64,000 nucleotides of DNA, taken from assembly GCF_027533845.1 (NCBI RefSeq), contig NZ_JAPZVN010000001.1, forward strand, positions 248,001 through 312,000, written 5' to 3'. A program made the translations under genes and the position numbers. Below are positions 43,862-52,671 of the stretch, piece after piece. Numbering within the stretch: the stretch's first letter is position 1; every line of letters starts with the position of its first letter. This DNA comes from Streptomyces sp. RPT161 (lineage in GTDB: Bacteria > Actinomycetota > Actinomycetes > Streptomycetales > Streptomycetaceae). Under the pieces are notes generated by a model. The model worked only from the letters and a program-made list of their open reading frames with translations. It was not told where the DNA came from and did not search any database.

Positions 43862-43884
43862 GCCTCCCGCCAGTCATGGGAGGC
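43862..43884. promoter_or_regulatory. Inverted repeat between transporter operons
   Basis: GCCTCCC (43862-43868) and GGGAGGC (43878-43884) face each other across nine bases in the divergent promoter region of the permease and binding-protein genes. It is a candidate operator for the downstream TetR regulator, on position alone. Confidence 0.35.
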
Positions 43885-43945
43885 GTTTTACGGTCTGCCC
43901 AGTTCCGCGGCCGTCCGGCCGCGCCCGGACAAAGGAATGGACGAC

Positions 43946-45631
43946 ATGCGCAGATCCATCGCCCTCGCCATCGCGGCCACCGTCTCGGCGACCCTGGTGG
44001 TGAGCGGCTGTGGATCGTCCGGTGGTGAACCGGCCGCGAAGAAACAGGCGCCGCCGGTCGGCAGCCAGGAGATCGACGCCCATCCGCTGAGCGACCTCAG
44101 ACAGGGCGGAACCCTGAAGGTCCCCATCCAGCAGTGGATCAGCCAGTACAACTTCAACACCCCGGACGGCCAGGACGGCGACGCCCAGGAGCTGACCGAG
44201 GACGTCGAGCCGGTGCTGTTCCGCACCGACGCGCGGGGCGAGGCCCACACCGACCCGGACTACCTGGTCTCCGCCGCCGTCACCTCCGACAGCCCGCAGG
44301 TGGTCACCTACGAACTGAATCCGCGCGCGAAGTGGTCCGACGGAAAACCGCTGAGCTGGCTGGACTTCCAGGCCCAGTGGAGAGCGCTGAACGGCACCGA
44401 CAGCGCCTACGAGGCGGACGACACCTCCGGCTACGACCAGATCAGCGATGTGTCCCAGGGCGCGGACGCCCACCAGGTGAGGATCACCTTCAAACAGCCC
44501 TACGCGGACTGGCAGCGGCTTTTCGTGCCGCTTTTCCCAGCGGCGGCCTATTCCACGCCCGACCAGTTCAACAAGGGCTGGCTGGAGCATGTGCCGATCA
44601 GCGCGGGCGCCTTCAAGATCGCCAGGTACGACAAGACCGGGCAGACCATCACCCTGGTCCCCGACCCCAACTGGTGGGGCACCAGACCGAAGTTGGACGC
44701 GCTCATCTACCGGGTGCTGGACGAGTCCGCGATGACCGACGCCTTCCTCAACAAGGAAACGGACGAGGCGCCCGCGGAACTCCCCGAGGACTACCGGCGG
44801 TTGGCGAAGGACCCGGACGCCGCGATCCGCACCGGCTCGCGCTGGGACGAGGTGCACATCACCCTCAACGGCGGCCGCGGCCCGCTCAAGGACGTCAGGG
44901 TGCGCAACGCGGTGGAGGCTGCCGTGAACCGCCAGGCGATCACCGACGCGTACGGCGCCGACATCCCTTACCGGATATCCGAGTTGGGCAACCACTTCTT
45001 CATGCCCAACCAGAAGGGCTACCAGGACAATTCCGGAATCTACGGCAAGTACGACCCGGAGCGCGCGAAGAAGCTGCTGGACCAGGCGGGTTGGCAGGAC
45101 AACGGCGCCGGAAAGCCGCGCACCAAGGACGGCAAACCACTGGAACTCGGATACGTGCTGAGTTCGGGCGGCAACCAGTCGCAGGTCGACCAGGCCCAGT
45201 TGGTCCAGCAGATGCTCGGCCAGGTGGGAATCAAGGTGGACATCCAGAAGGTGCCGATGAACGACTACTTCAACCAGTACGTCGATCTGGGCAACTTCGA
45301 CCTGGCGAGTTTCCGCAACGTCGACCTGCTCTACCTGTCCATGGCGTACTCCGTCTTCCGGCAGCCGCAGGGCCGGAACCTCTTCCAGAACTTCGGCTCG
45401 GTCGGCTCCCCGCAGATCGACGCGCTGCTCACCCAGGCGGGCCGGACCACCGACCGGAACAAGGCGATCAGCCTCTACAACCAGGCGGACGCGCAGGTGT
45501 GGCGGCTCGGCCACTCGATAGAGCTCTACCAGCGCCCGCAGATCGCCGCCGTCCGCAAGGGCCTGGCCAACTACGGCGCGTTCGGCCTGCAGAACATCAC
45601 CGACTACACCAGGGTCGGCTGGCTCAAGTGA
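43946..45631 (+). CDS. ABC transporter substrate-binding lipoprotein (family 5)
   Basis: A 561-residue extracellular solute-binding protein. Signal peptide MRRSIALAIAATVSATLVVS ends in lipobox VVSGC (Cys lipid anchor). Family 5 features are TYELNPRAKWSDGKPLSW, a long mid domain with VRVRNAVEAAVNRQAITDAY, and a C-terminal HSIELYQRPQ. Such proteins bind oligopeptides or similar solutes and deliver them to the divergent DppBCDF-like transporter. ATG at 43946 is chosen because AAAGGA lies 9 nt upstream; ATG 43937 is too close to it. Its 3' end overlaps the TetR gene by 8 bp. Confidence 0.9.
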   Translation: MRRSIALAIAATVSATLVVSGCGSSGGEPAAKKQAPPVGSQEIDAHPLSDLRQGGTLKVPIQQWISQYNFNTPDGQDGDAQELTEDVEPVLFRTDARGEAHTDPDYLVSAAVTSDSPQVVTYELNPRAKWSDGKPLSWLDFQAQWRALNGTDSAYEADDTSGYDQISDVSQGADAHQVRITFKQPYADWQRLFVPLFPAAAYSTPDQFNKGWLEHVPISAGAFKIARYDKTGQTITLVPDPNWWGTRPKLDALIYRVLDESAMTDAFLNKETDEAPAELPEDYRRLAKDPDAAIRTGSRWDEVHITLNGGRGPLKDVRVRNAVEAAVNRQAITDAYGADIPYRISELGNHFFMPNQKGYQDNSGIYGKYDPERAKKLLDQAGWQDNGAGKPRTKDGKPLELGYVLSSGGNQSQVDQAQLVQQMLGQVGIKVDIQKVPMNDYFNQYVDLGNFDLASFRNVDLLYLSMAYSVFRQPQGRNLFQNFGSVGSPQIDALLTQAGRTTDRNKAISLYNQADAQVWRLGHSIELYQRPQIAAVRKGLANYGAFGLQNITDYTRVGWLK

Positions 45632-46169
45632 CCTCGCTCAGACCCCGGACGAGCCGCGCCACCTGCGCACAGGCGTCCTCGTCCGTGGTCGCGGGCGCCA
45701 CCACGTAGGACACCGCGAGCCGCACCGCCGCCTCGTACACCCATCCGCCGCGTTCGGGGCCCAGTACGGCGGCCACCCGGTCCCGTAACGTCCGGGCCAG
45801 CTCACCGGCCGGGGGCTGGACGGCGGTCGGCAGCCGGTCGGTGCGGCAGCCGGTGATGGCGGCACGCACCAGCGGGCTGCGGCGTGCGGTGCGCAGCGTC
45901 CAGGCGGTGGCGGCGGCCAGGCAGTCGGCGGGGTCCGCGTCATGCTGCCTGGCGGCGGCCAGCGCCTGGTCGACACCGGCGAGGAAGTCGTCGGTCTCCC
46001 GGCGGGCCAGGGCCCGGGCGAGCCCCTCCTTGGTGCCGAACTCGTTGTAGAGCGTCTGCCGGGAGACCCCAGCCGCGGCGGCCACGTCGACCATGCGGAC
46101 CGAGCTCCAGGCCCGTACGTCGAGCGCGGACAACGCCGCGTTCAGTAAGGAGTCACGCGCTGTCGGCAT
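45624..46169 (-). CDS. TetR family transcriptional regulator
   Basis: A 181-residue regulator. The N-terminal HTH is VDVAAAAGVSRQTLYNEFGT, preceded by DSLLNAALSALDVRAWSSVR. The C-terminal ligand domain has no family signature I can place. ATG at 46169 follows TTGGAGG. It is convergent with the binding-protein gene, overlapping by 8 bp, and lies next to the transporter genes. It is a reasonable candidate for controlling them. The ligand is unknown. Confidence 0.88.
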   Translation of the reverse strand: MPTARDSLLNAALSALDVRAWSSVRMVDVAAAAGVSRQTLYNEFGTKEGLARALARRETDDFLAGVDQALAAARQHDADPADCLAAATAWTLRTARRSPLVRAAITGCRTDRLPTAVQPPAGELARTLRDRVAAVLGPERGGWVYEAAVRLAVSYVVAPATTDEDACAQVARLVRGLSEVT

Positions 46170-46350
46170 CACGGCCTCCAAGCACCAGCGCCGGGGTCGG
46201 AAGGCGGCCCGGCGCGAGTTCATGGCATGAGCGGTGCGGCAAGAATTGACTTGCCCCGGACGGGTGTCAAGACCGCCGTCACGGGGATGGACACGCCTCG
46301 GCCACCACGCCACGTAGCCGGGGCGCGGCCGCGATCGCTACTGTTCGCAC

Positions 46351-47160
46351 ATGCCCGACTTCTACGACGACCTGCGCCTCGCCCACGTCCTGGCGGACGC
46401 CGCCGACGCCGTGACGACCGAACGGTTCAAGGCGCTCGACCTGAAGGTCGAGACCAAGCCCGACATGACGCCGGTGAGCGAGGCCGACAAGGCCGCCGAG
46501 GAGCTGATCCGCGGCCAGTTGCAGCGGGCCCGGCCGCGCGACGCGGTGCTGGGCGAGGAGTACGGCACCGAGGGCGGCGGTGACCGGCGCTGGATCATCG
46601 ACCCGATCGACGGCACCAAGAACTACGTGCGCGGCGTGCCCGTGTGGGCGACGCTGATCGCCCTGTCGGTACGCGGCGAGGGCGGCCCCGAGGGTGACGA
46701 CGGGGTGGTCGGCGTGGTGTCCGCACCGGCGCTGGGCCGCCGCTGGTGGGCGGTGAAGGGCGGCGGGGCGTACACCGGGCGCAGCCTGTCGGCGGCGACC
46801 AGGCTGCATGTCTCCAGGGTGGACCGGCTCTCCGACGCCTCGCTGTCGTACTCCTCGCTCAGCGGCTGGGAGAAGCAGGGACGGCTTGACGGGCTGCTGG
46901 AGCTGACCAGGGCCTGCTGGCGCACCCGGGCTTACGGCGACTTCTGGTCGTACATGATGGTGGCCGAGGGCTCGGTGGACATCTGCGCCGAGCCCGAGCT
47001 GAGCGTGTGGGACATGGCGGCGCCGTCGGTGGTCGTCCGGGAGGCGGGCGGCCGGTTCACCGATCTGAGCGGCAAACCGGGTCCGTACGGGCAGAACGCG
47101 GCGGCGTCCAACGGGTTGTTGCACGAGGAACTGCTGCGCTACCTGAATCCCACGCGCTGA
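46351..47160 (+). CDS. hisN: Histidinol-phosphatase (inositol monophosphatase family)
   Basis: A 269-residue Mg-dependent phosphatase of the IMPase fold, the actinobacterial HisN for the penultimate step of histidine synthesis. Motifs: LGEEYGTEG (metal Glu), IIDPIDGTKNYVRGVP (metal Asp and the DPIDGT signature) and VWDMAAPSVVVREAGG (motif 3). Length fits. TACTGT at 46339-46344 lies 6 nt from the ATG without a ribosome site, again suggesting a leaderless transcript. An inositol-phosphate role is possible but less likely by synteny. Confidence 0.92.
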   Translation: MPDFYDDLRLAHVLADAADAVTTERFKALDLKVETKPDMTPVSEADKAAEELIRGQLQRARPRDAVLGEEYGTEGGGDRRWIIDPIDGTKNYVRGVPVWATLIALSVRGEGGPEGDDGVVGVVSAPALGRRWWAVKGGGAYTGRSLSAATRLHVSRVDRLSDASLSYSSLSGWEKQGRLDGLLELTRACWRTRAYGDFWSYMMVAEGSVDICAEPELSVWDMAAPSVVVREAGGRFTDLSGKPGPYGQNAAASNGLLHEELLRYLNPTR

Positions 47161-47283
47161 GCTGTGTGACCCCGCACGAGCCCCGGTAACCCCGCACGCC
47201 CCTTGTCCGTCGCTCCGGATGCGTGTGAGTATGAGAGTCCACCAGCTTGTGAACTTGTGAATTCTCTCTCTGGGGGTGCCCCC

Positions 47284-47694
47284 ATGCTGGTCCGCGACGC
47301 CATGAGCACCGTCATCCTCACCATCGGCCCCGCCCACACCCTCCGACAGGCGGCCAGACTGATGTCCGCCCGCCGGGTCGGCTCGGCCGTCGTCCTCGAC
47401 CCCGACACCTGCGGACTCGGCATCCTCACCGAACGCGACATCCTCAACGCCATCGGCGACGGCATGAGCCCCGACGAGGAGCCGGCGCACGCCCACACCA
47501 CCACCGACGTGGTGTTCGCGGCCCCGGAGTGGACCCTGGAGGAGGCGGCGACCGCGATGGTTCGCGGCGGCTTCCGCCATCTGGTCGTACTGGAGGACCA
47601 GCACCCGGTCGGCGTGGTCTCGGTGCGCGACATCATCGGCTGCTGGACGCGCGGCCGTCTGCACGTGCCCGCGGAGCAGGCCGCGATCGTGTGA
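47284..47694 (+). CDS. CBS-domain protein (two-CBS module)
   Basis: A 136-residue protein formed by a tandem CBS (Bateman) module. CBS1 runs from MLVRDAMSTVILTIGPAHTL to GILTERDILNAI. CBS2 contains FAAPEWTLEEAATAMVRGGF, then RHLVVLEDQHPVGVVSVRDI. Such modules bind adenosine nucleotides or SAM. No fused catalytic domain is present. ATG at 47284 is chosen because the family begins LVRDAM; no clear ribosome site is present. It is convergent with katA across a shared terminator. Confidence 0.85.
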   Translation: MLVRDAMSTVILTIGPAHTLRQAARLMSARRVGSAVVLDPDTCGLGILTERDILNAIGDGMSPDEEPAHAHTTTDVVFAAPEWTLEEAATAMVRGGFRHLVVLEDQHPVGVVSVRDIIGCWTRGRLHVPAEQAAIV

Positions 47695-47720
47695 GGCGGT
47701 AGGTCGCCGGACCGGAAGCC

Positions 47721-47755
47721 GAAGAGGCCGGAGCCCGCAGGGCTCCGGCCTCTTC
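47721..47755. terminator. Bidirectional terminator between the CBS gene and katA
   Basis: A perfect 16-bp stem (47721-47736 with 47740-47755) and a GCA loop, between convergent stops at 47694 and 47775. It serves both transcripts. Confidence 0.88.
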
Positions 47756-47774
47756 TTCGACGGCGAGCGTCCGG

Positions 47775-49235
47775 TCAGCCGCGAAGGGCCTGGACCGCGG
47801 CCTCCAGCCGCTTGCCGTAGTCGGCGTCCGCCTGGCGGAAGTTGTTGATCGCCCGCTCGGCGATGTCGTCCCGCGAGACCTGCGCGATGAAGCCCGCGAG
47901 GTTGTCGATCAGACGGGTCTTCTCGTCCTCCGACATCAGGCGGTAGAGGTTGCCCGCCTGGACGAAGTCGTTGTCCTCGGCGTGCGAGGGGGCCGCGTGC
48001 TCGCCCGTCACACCGGTGAGCCGGATCGGCTGCCACAGCGGACGCCCGGTCTCCTTGACGGAGTCGAAGCTGTTCGGCTCGTAGTTCTTCGCCCGGCCGT
48101 GCCGGCCGTCGTACAGGGCGCCGTCCCGGCCGTGGGTGCGCGCCTCGGTGGCGTGCGGGCGGTTGACCGGCAGGTGGTCGGCGTTGATGCCGACGCGGTA
48201 GCGGTGCGCGTCGCCGTAGGCGAACAGCCGGCCCTGGAGCATCTTGTCCGGCGACGGGCCGATACCGGGCACGAAGTGCGCCGGGGAGAAGACCGACTGC
48301 TCGACCTCGGCGAAGATGTTCTCCGGGTTCCGGTTCAGCTCCAGCTTGCCGATGGTGATCGGCGGGTAGTCCTCGTGCGGCCAGACCTTGGTCAGGTCGA
48401 ACGGGTTGAAGCGGTAGTCGGCCGCCTCGGCCGCGGGCATGATCTGCACCTGCACGGTCCAACTCGGGAACTCGCCGCGCTCGATGGCGGTGCGCAGGTC
48501 GCGCTGGTGGCTGTCCGGGTCCTCACCGGCGAGCTTGGCGGCCTCCTCGGCGGTCAGGTTCCTGATGCCCTGGTCGGTCTTGAAGTGGTACTTGACCCAG
48601 AAGGCCTCACCCGCCTCGTTGTTCCACTGGAACGTGTGCGAGCCGTACCCGTTCATGTGCCGGTACGAGGCCGGTATGCCGCGGTCACCGAACAGCCAGG
48701 TCACCTGGTGCGTCGACTCCGGGCTCAGACCCCAGAAGTCCCATACGTTGTCCGCCTCCTGGGAGCCGGTGTACGGGTCGCGCTTCTGGGTGTGGATGAA
48801 GTCCGGGAACTTGATGGCGTCCTTGATGAAGAAGACCGGCGTGTTGTTGCCGACCAGGTCGTAGTTGCCGTCCTCGGTGTAGAACTTCAGCGCGAAACCG
48901 CGCGGGTCGCGCACCGCGTCCGCCGAACCCAGGTTGCCCGCGACGGTCGAGAAGCGCAGGAAGACCTCGGTCTGCTTGCCGATCTCGGAGAGGAACTTCG
49001 CCCGGGTGTACCCGGTGACGTCCGCGGTGACCGTGAAGGTGCCGTACGCACCGGCGCCACGGGCGTGCACGATGCGCTCCGGAATGCGCTCCCGGTTGAA
49101 GTGGGCGAGCTTCTCCAGCAGCACCTGGTCCTGCACCAGCACCGGCCCACCGGGGCCCGCCTGCTCGCTGTTCTGGTTGTCCGCTACCGGGGCGCCGGCC
49201 TCGGTGGTCAGCGGGCCCCTCTCCTGAACCGTCAC
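47775..49235 (-). CDS. katA: Monofunctional heme catalase
   Basis: A 486-residue clade 3-type catalase decomposing hydrogen peroxide. Distal heme residues are His57 ([12 protein letters not shown]) and Asn in VGNNTPVFF (about 130). The proximal Tyr is in [24 protein letters not shown] and the C-terminal Ala/Asp-rich end are typical. GTG at 49235 gives [14 protein letters not shown]. The promoter is TTGACT (complement of 49305-49310) and TAGGAT with 16 bp between. A palindrome lies in this spacer, and a Fur-family gene is divergent, so peroxide or metal-controlled repression is likely. Confidence 0.95.
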   Translation of the reverse strand: MTVQERGPLTTEAGAPVADNQNSEQAGPGGPVLVQDQVLLEKLAHFNRERIPERIVHARGAGAYGTFTVTADVTGYTRAKFLSEIGKQTEVFLRFSTVAGNLGSADAVRDPRGFALKFYTEDGNYDLVGNNTPVFFIKDAIKFPDFIHTQKRDPYTGSQEADNVWDFWGLSPESTHQVTWLFGDRGIPASYRHMNGYGSHTFQWNNEAGEAFWVKYHFKTDQGIRNLTAEEAAKLAGEDPDSHQRDLRTAIERGEFPSWTVQVQIMPAAEAADYRFNPFDLTKVWPHEDYPPITIGKLELNRNPENIFAEVEQSVFSPAHFVPGIGPSPDKMLQGRLFAYGDAHRYRVGINADHLPVNRPHATEARTHGRDGALYDGRHGRAKNYEPNSFDSVKETGRPLWQPIRLTGVTGEHAAPSHAEDNDFVQAGNLYRLMSEDEKTRLIDNLAGFIAQVSRDDIAERAINNFRQADADYGKRLEAAVQALRG

Positions 49236-49282
49236 TTGCGTCTCCCTGGAGTCGTCCTGTCCCTTGGCTGCCGCCAGAACCG

Positions 49283-49310
49283 ATCCTACGCTAGACAGAG
49301 TCTAAGTCAA
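49283..49310 (-). promoter_or_regulatory. katA promoter with Fur-family operator in the spacer
   Basis: TTGACT (complement of 49305-49310) and TAGGAT (complement of 49283-49288) flank CTAGACAGAGTCTAA (49291-49305). That segment has the perfect palindrome TAGAC-AGA-GTCTA at 49292-49304. Repressor binding here would block RNA polymerase directly. Confidence 0.75.
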
Positions 49311-49330
49311 GAAGGCGGTCAAAGCCGTAC

Positions 49331-49343
49331 GGATTCAGAATCC
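49331..49343. promoter_or_regulatory. Second palindrome between katA and the Fur gene
   Basis: GGATTC-A-GAATCC is a perfect 13-bp palindrome, 15 bp upstream of TAAGCT (49358-49363), the likely -10 of the regulator gene. It may be an autoregulatory site. Confidence 0.5.
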
Positions 49344-49369
49344 GGATCCCGCCCTGTTAAGCTGGGGGT

Positions 49370-49786
49370 ATGAGTGACCTGCTGGAACGACTTCGCGGAC
49401 GTGGCTGGCGGCTGACCGCACAGCGCCGGGTCGTCGCCGAGGTGCTCGACGGGGATCATGTGCACCTCACCGCGGACGAGGTGCACGCGCGCGCCGCCGC
49501 CCGGCTGCCCGAGATCTCCCGTGCGACCGTCTACAACACCCTCGGTGAACTGGTCTCGCTCGGCGAGGTGATCGAGGTGGCCACCGACGGCCGCGCCAAG
49601 CGGTACGACCCCAACGCCCACCGCCCGCACCAGCACCTGGTGTGCTCACGGTGCGGCGCCATCCGAGATGTGCACCCGAGCGGCGACCTTCTCTCCGACC
49701 TGCCCTCCTCGGAGCGGTTCGGCTTCACCGTCTCCGAGGTCGAGGTGACCTACCGCGGCCTGTGCCCCAACTGCGCCACGGCGTAA
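49370..49786 (+). CDS. Fur/PerR-family metalloregulator (CatR-like)
   Basis: A 138-residue Fur-family repressor. The winged helix is RRVVAEVLDGDHVHLTADEV, then ISRATVYNTLGELVSLGEVI. The regulatory metal ligands are in HRPHQHLVCSRCGAI, and the structural zinc pairs are CSRC and CPNC. It is divergent from katA, suggesting a peroxide-sensing (PerR/CatR) role rather than iron homeostasis. The catR name in S. coelicolor belongs to another locus, so I do not use it. TAAGCT lies 6 nt upstream of ATG 49370, implying a leaderless transcript. Confidence 0.9.
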   Translation: MSDLLERLRGRGWRLTAQRRVVAEVLDGDHVHLTADEVHARAAARLPEISRATVYNTLGELVSLGEVIEVATDGRAKRYDPNAHRPHQHLVCSRCGAIRDVHPSGDLLSDLPSSERFGFTVSEVEVTYRGLCPNCATA

Positions 49787-49791
49787 GGGGA

Positions 49792-51354
49792 TCACGACGG
49801 GCGGCTCACCCGTGCCGCCGCCCGTAGCACCCACTCGACGCCGATGCGGTCCGGCTCCGACAGCGGTGCCTGCCGCAACAACCTGCCGACCAGCCGCAGT
49901 TGGGCCGGATCGACGGCGCCGCCCGACCAACCCGCGTGCGTCCAGCGCCGCAACTCCGCACGGGACCGCTCGGCCACCTGGGGTCGCGGATCGGCGGCGG
50001 CTCGCAGCGTGAACTCCAACCGGTCCCAGTGCGCCAGGGTGCGCGCCGCCCGCAACGCCGCCTTCCACACCGGCGGCTCCGGCCGCGCCAGCGCCGCGGC
50101 CAGCGCCTTCGGCGGCGCGCAGTAGCCCGCGGCCAGCACGTCCAGTGCCTCCCGGGCCAAGCTCGGCGAGGCGTCCGTCACCAACGGGGCCAGCGCCGCC
50201 ACCTGCTCCGAGACGTGCCCGAGTCGGCCCAGCGCCCGTACCGCCGCCCGGCGCACCACCGGCGACCAGCTCGGATCGGCGGCCAGCAGCTCCAGCACCG
50301 CCAGGTCGGAGGAGTCGCCGCACTCCCCCAGCCCGGCCGCGAGCCCCGCCACCAGCCGGGGCTGAGTCGCCCGGCCGCACCGCCGCAGTTGTCTGCGGTA
50401 GACGTCGACCGGCGGTTCACCGCGCTCGTACAGCTTCCACCGGGCCTGCGCGCGCACCATCCGCGACCGGTCGGCCAGCGGCCCGACCAGCCGTGCCGAG
50501 GGCACGTCGTCCGGCAGCGCGGCCACCGCCAACTCCCTTATCACCGCCGACCTGGCCCACATCAGCCGTCCCGCCTGGTCCGGGTCCAGCTCCAGCAACC
50601 GCGCCGCGCACAGCGTGCGGCACACCTGGTCCCGGTCGTGCAGTGCGGTACGGGCCAGGTCACCGCGGACGTACTCGCCCAGTTCCAGGGCGAGTTCGAC
50701 GCCGAAGCGGCGGGCGTGCGGATCGGGCTCCGCGGCCAGCCTGCGGACGGTGCGCCGCCGCTCGGGCGCGGACAGCACCATCCGGTAGGCGTCCAGCACG
50801 CCCGCGGCGCGCCGCCGCCGGTCGAGCCGGGCGAGCAACCGGACCGCCGCGGCGGCCTCGTCGGGGGCGACATGCCCGAGCAGCGCGGTCACCGCGCGTT
50901 CCCGTACCGCGGGCACCCAGTCGTCGGTGCGCAGCGCCAGTGCGCTCGCCGCGTACCGGCCGCTGCGCCGGGCCAGCCGCTCCACGGCGGCCTGCCGGAT
51001 CCGGCCGTCCCGGTCGAAGGAGGCCAGCACCAGGTGCAGCGGCCCAGAGTCGTCGGTCGGGTGTGCGCCGGTCACGGCGTGCGGGGAGCGGGCGTACCGG
51101 TCCAGATCCAGCCAGAGCCGCGGCGCGGCGCGAACCAGCTCGTCCAGCGCGGCCTTGCGGTCCTCGGCGGAGCCGCGTTCGTCGGCGGTGCGCAGCGCGG
51201 TGAACAGCGACCGCACGGCGGCGCGGTGGCCGGTCGACGCGGCCAGGCACAACTTCCGCCAGCGGCCGACGTCCTCCACCTCGGGGTGCGGACCCCGGCG
51301 GCGCAATACGGATCGCGCCTGCCCTCTGCGCAGCAATGCCGCCTCCGCCGCCAA
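49792..51354 (-). CDS. Large HEAT-repeat protein, unknown function
   Basis: A protein of up to 520 residues rich in helical repeats (RQAAVERLARRSGRYAASAL, AVIRELAVAALPDDVPSARL, RRAAVRALGRLGHVSEQVAA, AREALDVLAAGYCAPP). These match HEAT/Armadillo-type superhelices that bind proteins. No signal peptide or enzyme motif is visible. Arg and Ala content is very high. The start is uncertain; the TTG at 51354 is the first in frame and several internal GTG codons are possible. It ends five bases after the Fur gene stop on the other strand. Confidence 0.7.
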   Translation of the reverse strand: MAAEAALLRRGQARSVLRRRGPHPEVEDVGRWRKLCLAASTGHRAAVRSLFTALRTADERGSAEDRKAALDELVRAAPRLWLDLDRYARSPHAVTGAHPTDDSGPLHLVLASFDRDGRIRQAAVERLARRSGRYAASALALRTDDWVPAVRERAVTALLGHVAPDEAAAAVRLLARLDRRRRAAGVLDAYRMVLSAPERRRTVRRLAAEPDPHARRFGVELALELGEYVRGDLARTALHDRDQVCRTLCAARLLELDPDQAGRLMWARSAVIRELAVAALPDDVPSARLVGPLADRSRMVRAQARWKLYERGEPPVDVYRRQLRRCGRATQPRLVAGLAAGLGECGDSSDLAVLELLAADPSWSPVVRRAAVRALGRLGHVSEQVAALAPLVTDASPSLAREALDVLAAGYCAPPKALAAALARPEPPVWKAALRAARTLAHWDRLEFTLRAAADPRPQVAERSRAELRRWTHAGWSGGAVDPAQLRLVGRLLRQAPLSEPDRIGVEWVLRAAARVSRPS

Positions 51355-51623
51355 TCCACGCTGTCCAGAAGTCCAGCATCACCCAGCGGGAGCGCCGCTC
51401 CAAGAGAGTTTGCTCGGCTTTGCCCAGGCCATACCGCTCCTCTACCGAAGCCTGATACGACCCACAGGTAGGCGACCATACCTGACGCATCGTCAAGAAC
51501 CGGTGTCCCGCCGAAGCGTTGCGCCCGTTTCTTGATTGTTATGAGCCCGTTCTCAGATTCTGCCCTTATCCTGGCTCAAGCCGTCTTCATCAGCGGTCGG
51601 ACAAGGTGACGGGAGGTAGATGG

Positions 51624-52481
51624 GTGCGCCGTCGCAGCCGAACGAGGGTCGCCGCGCTGACAGCTGCCGGTGCCCTCGCCGCCGCCGGTCTCATCCAGTA
51701 CGCACCGGACGTGGTGGCGCTGGCCCAGGCCAAGCACCACACCGGACCGAACCCGCCCGACGACTGGTCGAAGAAGGGCACCTACCTCAGCGCGAGCCAG
51801 GCCAACCCGTCCGTGGTCGAGGTGCTGGGCAGCGACGGCTCCCCCTACTGCAGCGGCGCCGTGGTGCACAGCCCGGGCGCGGACATCGTGATCACCGCGG
51901 CCCACTGCGTGTACGGCGACGGCTCCTACGCCTCGTCGCTCACCGTCGCCCCCGGCCGCACCGGCGGCAACAGCCCGCACGGCACCTGGCAGGTCGACAA
52001 GATCTGGGTCGACCCGCGCTACACCAAGGACAACGACGAGCGGTACGACTACGCCTTCATGCGGGTCTCCCGCTCCGGCGGCCCGGAGATCGAGGACGCG
52101 GTCGGCGGCAACACCCTGGAAGTCAACCAGCCGTACCACCTGCGCGGGATCACCACCATCGGCTACCCGGACAGCAACAACCCGGGTGACGCCCAGATCA
52201 GCTGCGGCCTGGAGACCTTCCAGTCCGGAGCCCACGACCAGTACCGCGAGATGCGCTGCGGCGGATACTCGGCCGGGGTGTCCGGCGGCCCGTGGCTGGA
52301 ACTCAAGCCCCGCGCCAGGACCGGCGCGCTGATCGGCATCATCGGCGGCTACAACGGCGGCGGCCCGGCCGACGACGACCCGCATGTGGACGACATCTCG
52401 TACAGCCCGTACTTCACCGATGACACACAGGCACTGCTCAACCAGGCCATCAATGACGACGGCGGGCAGACCGAGAACTGA
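51624..52481 (+). CDS. Secreted trypsin-like serine protease
   Basis: A 285-residue S1-family protease. A signal sequence (VRRRSRTRVAALTAAGALAA) leads into the mature domain. The triad is visible: His94 (VITAAHCVYGD), Asp142 (DERYDYAFMRV) and Ser220 (SAGVSGGPWLE). Cys pairs for disulfides are present (YCSGAVV/AHC, SCG/RCGG). Length and layout fit streptomycete secreted chymotrypsin-fold proteases. Substrate unknown. GTG at 51624 is chosen for GGGAGG upstream. A strong terminator follows. Confidence 0.9.
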   Translation: MRRRSRTRVAALTAAGALAAAGLIQYAPDVVALAQAKHHTGPNPPDDWSKKGTYLSASQANPSVVEVLGSDGSPYCSGAVVHSPGADIVITAAHCVYGDGSYASSLTVAPGRTGGNSPHGTWQVDKIWVDPRYTKDNDERYDYAFMRVSRSGGPEIEDAVGGNTLEVNQPYHLRGITTIGYPDSNNPGDAQISCGLETFQSGAHDQYREMRCGGYSAGVSGGPWLELKPRARTGALIGIIGGYNGGGPADDDPHVDDISYSPYFTDDTQALLNQAINDDGGQTEN

Positions 52482-52493
52482 AAGCGGAACCGA

Positions 52494-52525
52494 AAGAGGC
52501 CAGAACCGAATGGTTCTGGCCTCTT
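52494..52525. terminator. Terminator between protease and tRNA-fMet
   Basis: A perfect 14-bp stem, AAGAGGCCAGAACC (52494-52507) with its complement (52512-52525), loop GAAT. It lies 13 bp after the protease stop and 8 bp beyond the tRNA end on the minus strand, so it is shared. Confidence 0.88.
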
Positions 52526-52532
52526 CCTTCAG

Positions 52533-52606
52533 TAGCGGGGACAGGATTTGAACCTGCGACCTCTGGGTTATGAGCCCAGCGAGCTACCGAGCTGCTCCAC
52601 CCCGCG
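52533..52606 (-). tRNA. Initiator tRNA-fMet (CAU), copy 1
   Basis: A complete 74-nt tRNA without encoded CCA. The anticodon loop is CTCATAA with the initiator's three G-C pairs in the anticodon stem (GGG/CCC). The acceptor stem begins CGCGGGG and ends CCCCGCT, leaving the first base unpaired (C1-U72), as expected of an initiator. The T arm contains GGTTCAAATCC. It is identical to the copy at 54669-54742. Confidence 0.95.
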
Positions 52607-52671
52607 TCGTTGTGTCACCACTGTAGACGACACGCGTCGGGCAGGGCAAATCGATGATCGCCCCGCCGGGC

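Noticed and set aside
46279-48462. A 727-codon minus-strand ORF across hisN, CBS and katA
   Set aside because: It crosses three recognised genes in a nonsense frame.
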